The notes below the pieces were generated by a model, which worked only from the letters and a program-made list of their open reading frames with translations, made no database searches and was not told the origin of the DNA. DNA of 64,000 nucleotides from Nostoc sp. CHAB 5824 (GTDB taxonomy: Bacteria; Cyanobacteriota; Cyanobacteriia; Cyanobacteriales; Nostocaceae), in contig NZ_JAIVFT010000010.1 of NCBI RefSeq assembly GCF_020829665.1, forward strand, positions 241,191-305,190, given 5' to 3'. Shown piece after piece: positions 63,877-64,000 of this stretch. The position numbers and the translations under genes were made by a program. Each line of letters opens with the position of its first letter. Position 1 is the stretch's first letter.

Positions 63877-64000
63877 GTGCGATTCGTTGGTCAGTGAATC
63901 ACGGTAATCATCCCGTAAATAACTAACCCAGCCCGACAGCAGATTACTGTCACTAAAGGCTGAACTCTCGGTCAAGATGTAGGTGAAAGCCCTACCATTC
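63877..64000 (+). other. Possible 5' end of a group II intron (truncated by the window)
   Basis: GTGCG at 63877 matches the GUGYG 5' boundary. It is followed by GATTC...GAATC, ACGG...CCGT, GACAG...CTGTC and GTAGG-TGAAAG-CCCTAC stems, like domain I of bacterial group II introns. The remainder and any maturase would lie beyond the window. Confidence 0.45.

Noticed and set aside
1..64000. tRNA, rRNA, tmRNA or CRISPR arrays
   Set aside because: I scanned the intergenic regions by eye for T-loop-like GTTCRA and for repeat periodicity and saw none; a tRNAscan run would be needed to be sure.

Overview
The window is chromosomal DNA from a filamentous, probably heterocyst-forming cyanobacterium (Nostoc/Anabaena type). 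The evidence is the frequent HIP1 octamer GCGATCGC, many short tandem heptamer tracts (TGACTAA-like and TTAGGAG-like) between genes, moderate-to-low GC, and genes restricted to oxygenic phototrophs: ndhS, thf1/psb29, a CpcT-type phycobiliprotein lyase, an SbtA-family bicarbonate permease, a DUF2839 protein and a HAS-barrel protein. Most of it is ordinary core genome with small accessory pockets.

Layout. 1-6.3 kb: the end of an M48 protease gene, a degenerate DinG-like helicase, a DUF2839 protein, a prolyl oligopeptidase, and an antitoxin/PIN-toxin pair whose toxin has an internal stop. 6.3-12.6 kb: SbtA-family permease, a secreted protein, a fused M16 protease, and three small transposon-like elements. 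12.6-15.6 kb: an exostosin-type glycosyltransferase, then a two-gene SLOG (TRPM/LSDAT-like) plus SLATT (DUF4231) operon, the best candidate for a poorly described conflict or signalling system. 15.9-20.7 kb: glyA, cinA, a DUF4926 protein, a PD-(D/E)XK-like gene coupled to an orphan HicB, and a broken gene. 20.9-24.5 kb: a di-haem cytochrome c peroxidase flanked by 68-bp direct repeats, then a DUF2993 protein. 24.7-27.2 kb: ugd and a UDP-glucuronate decarboxylase (UDP-xylose supply). 27.7-34.5 kb: KefB-type antiporter with Usp domains, HAS-barrel protein, ndhS, rodA, mrp, SRPBCC protein. 34.9-38.6 kb: hemF, STAS protein, cpcT, thf1, small holin-like membrane protein. 38.9-45 kb: exbD/exbB pair, DUF1232 protein, GxxExxY protein, very large GH15/phosphorylase-kinase-like protein. 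45-50.7 kb: higBA toxin-antitoxin next to a broken HTH gene, mgtE with a structured leader, pyrB, a Uma2 nuclease, a pentapeptide-repeat protein. 50.7-57.5 kb: tldE-like and tldD, then a four-gene operon (two 4-TM EamA half-transporters, an FAD oxidoreductase, a GT2 glycosyltransferase) that looks like a lipid-linked sugar pathway. 57.5-59.4 kb is an AT-rich gap with no convincing gene. 59.4-64 kb: a small membrane protein, tex, a 2Fe-2S ferredoxin, a holin-like protein, a Pmp3/YqaE protein, and at the right edge what looks like the 5' end of a group II intron.

Functional themes are envelope and exopolysaccharide building (exostosin, ugd/uxs, rodA, GT2/EamA operon), photosynthesis support (ndhS, cpcT, thf1, hemF, bicarbonate uptake), proteolysis (M48, S9, M16, TldD/E) and small conflict modules (PIN pair, HigBA, HicB, SLOG-SLATT). 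All assignments come from reading motifs by eye; no database search was run.
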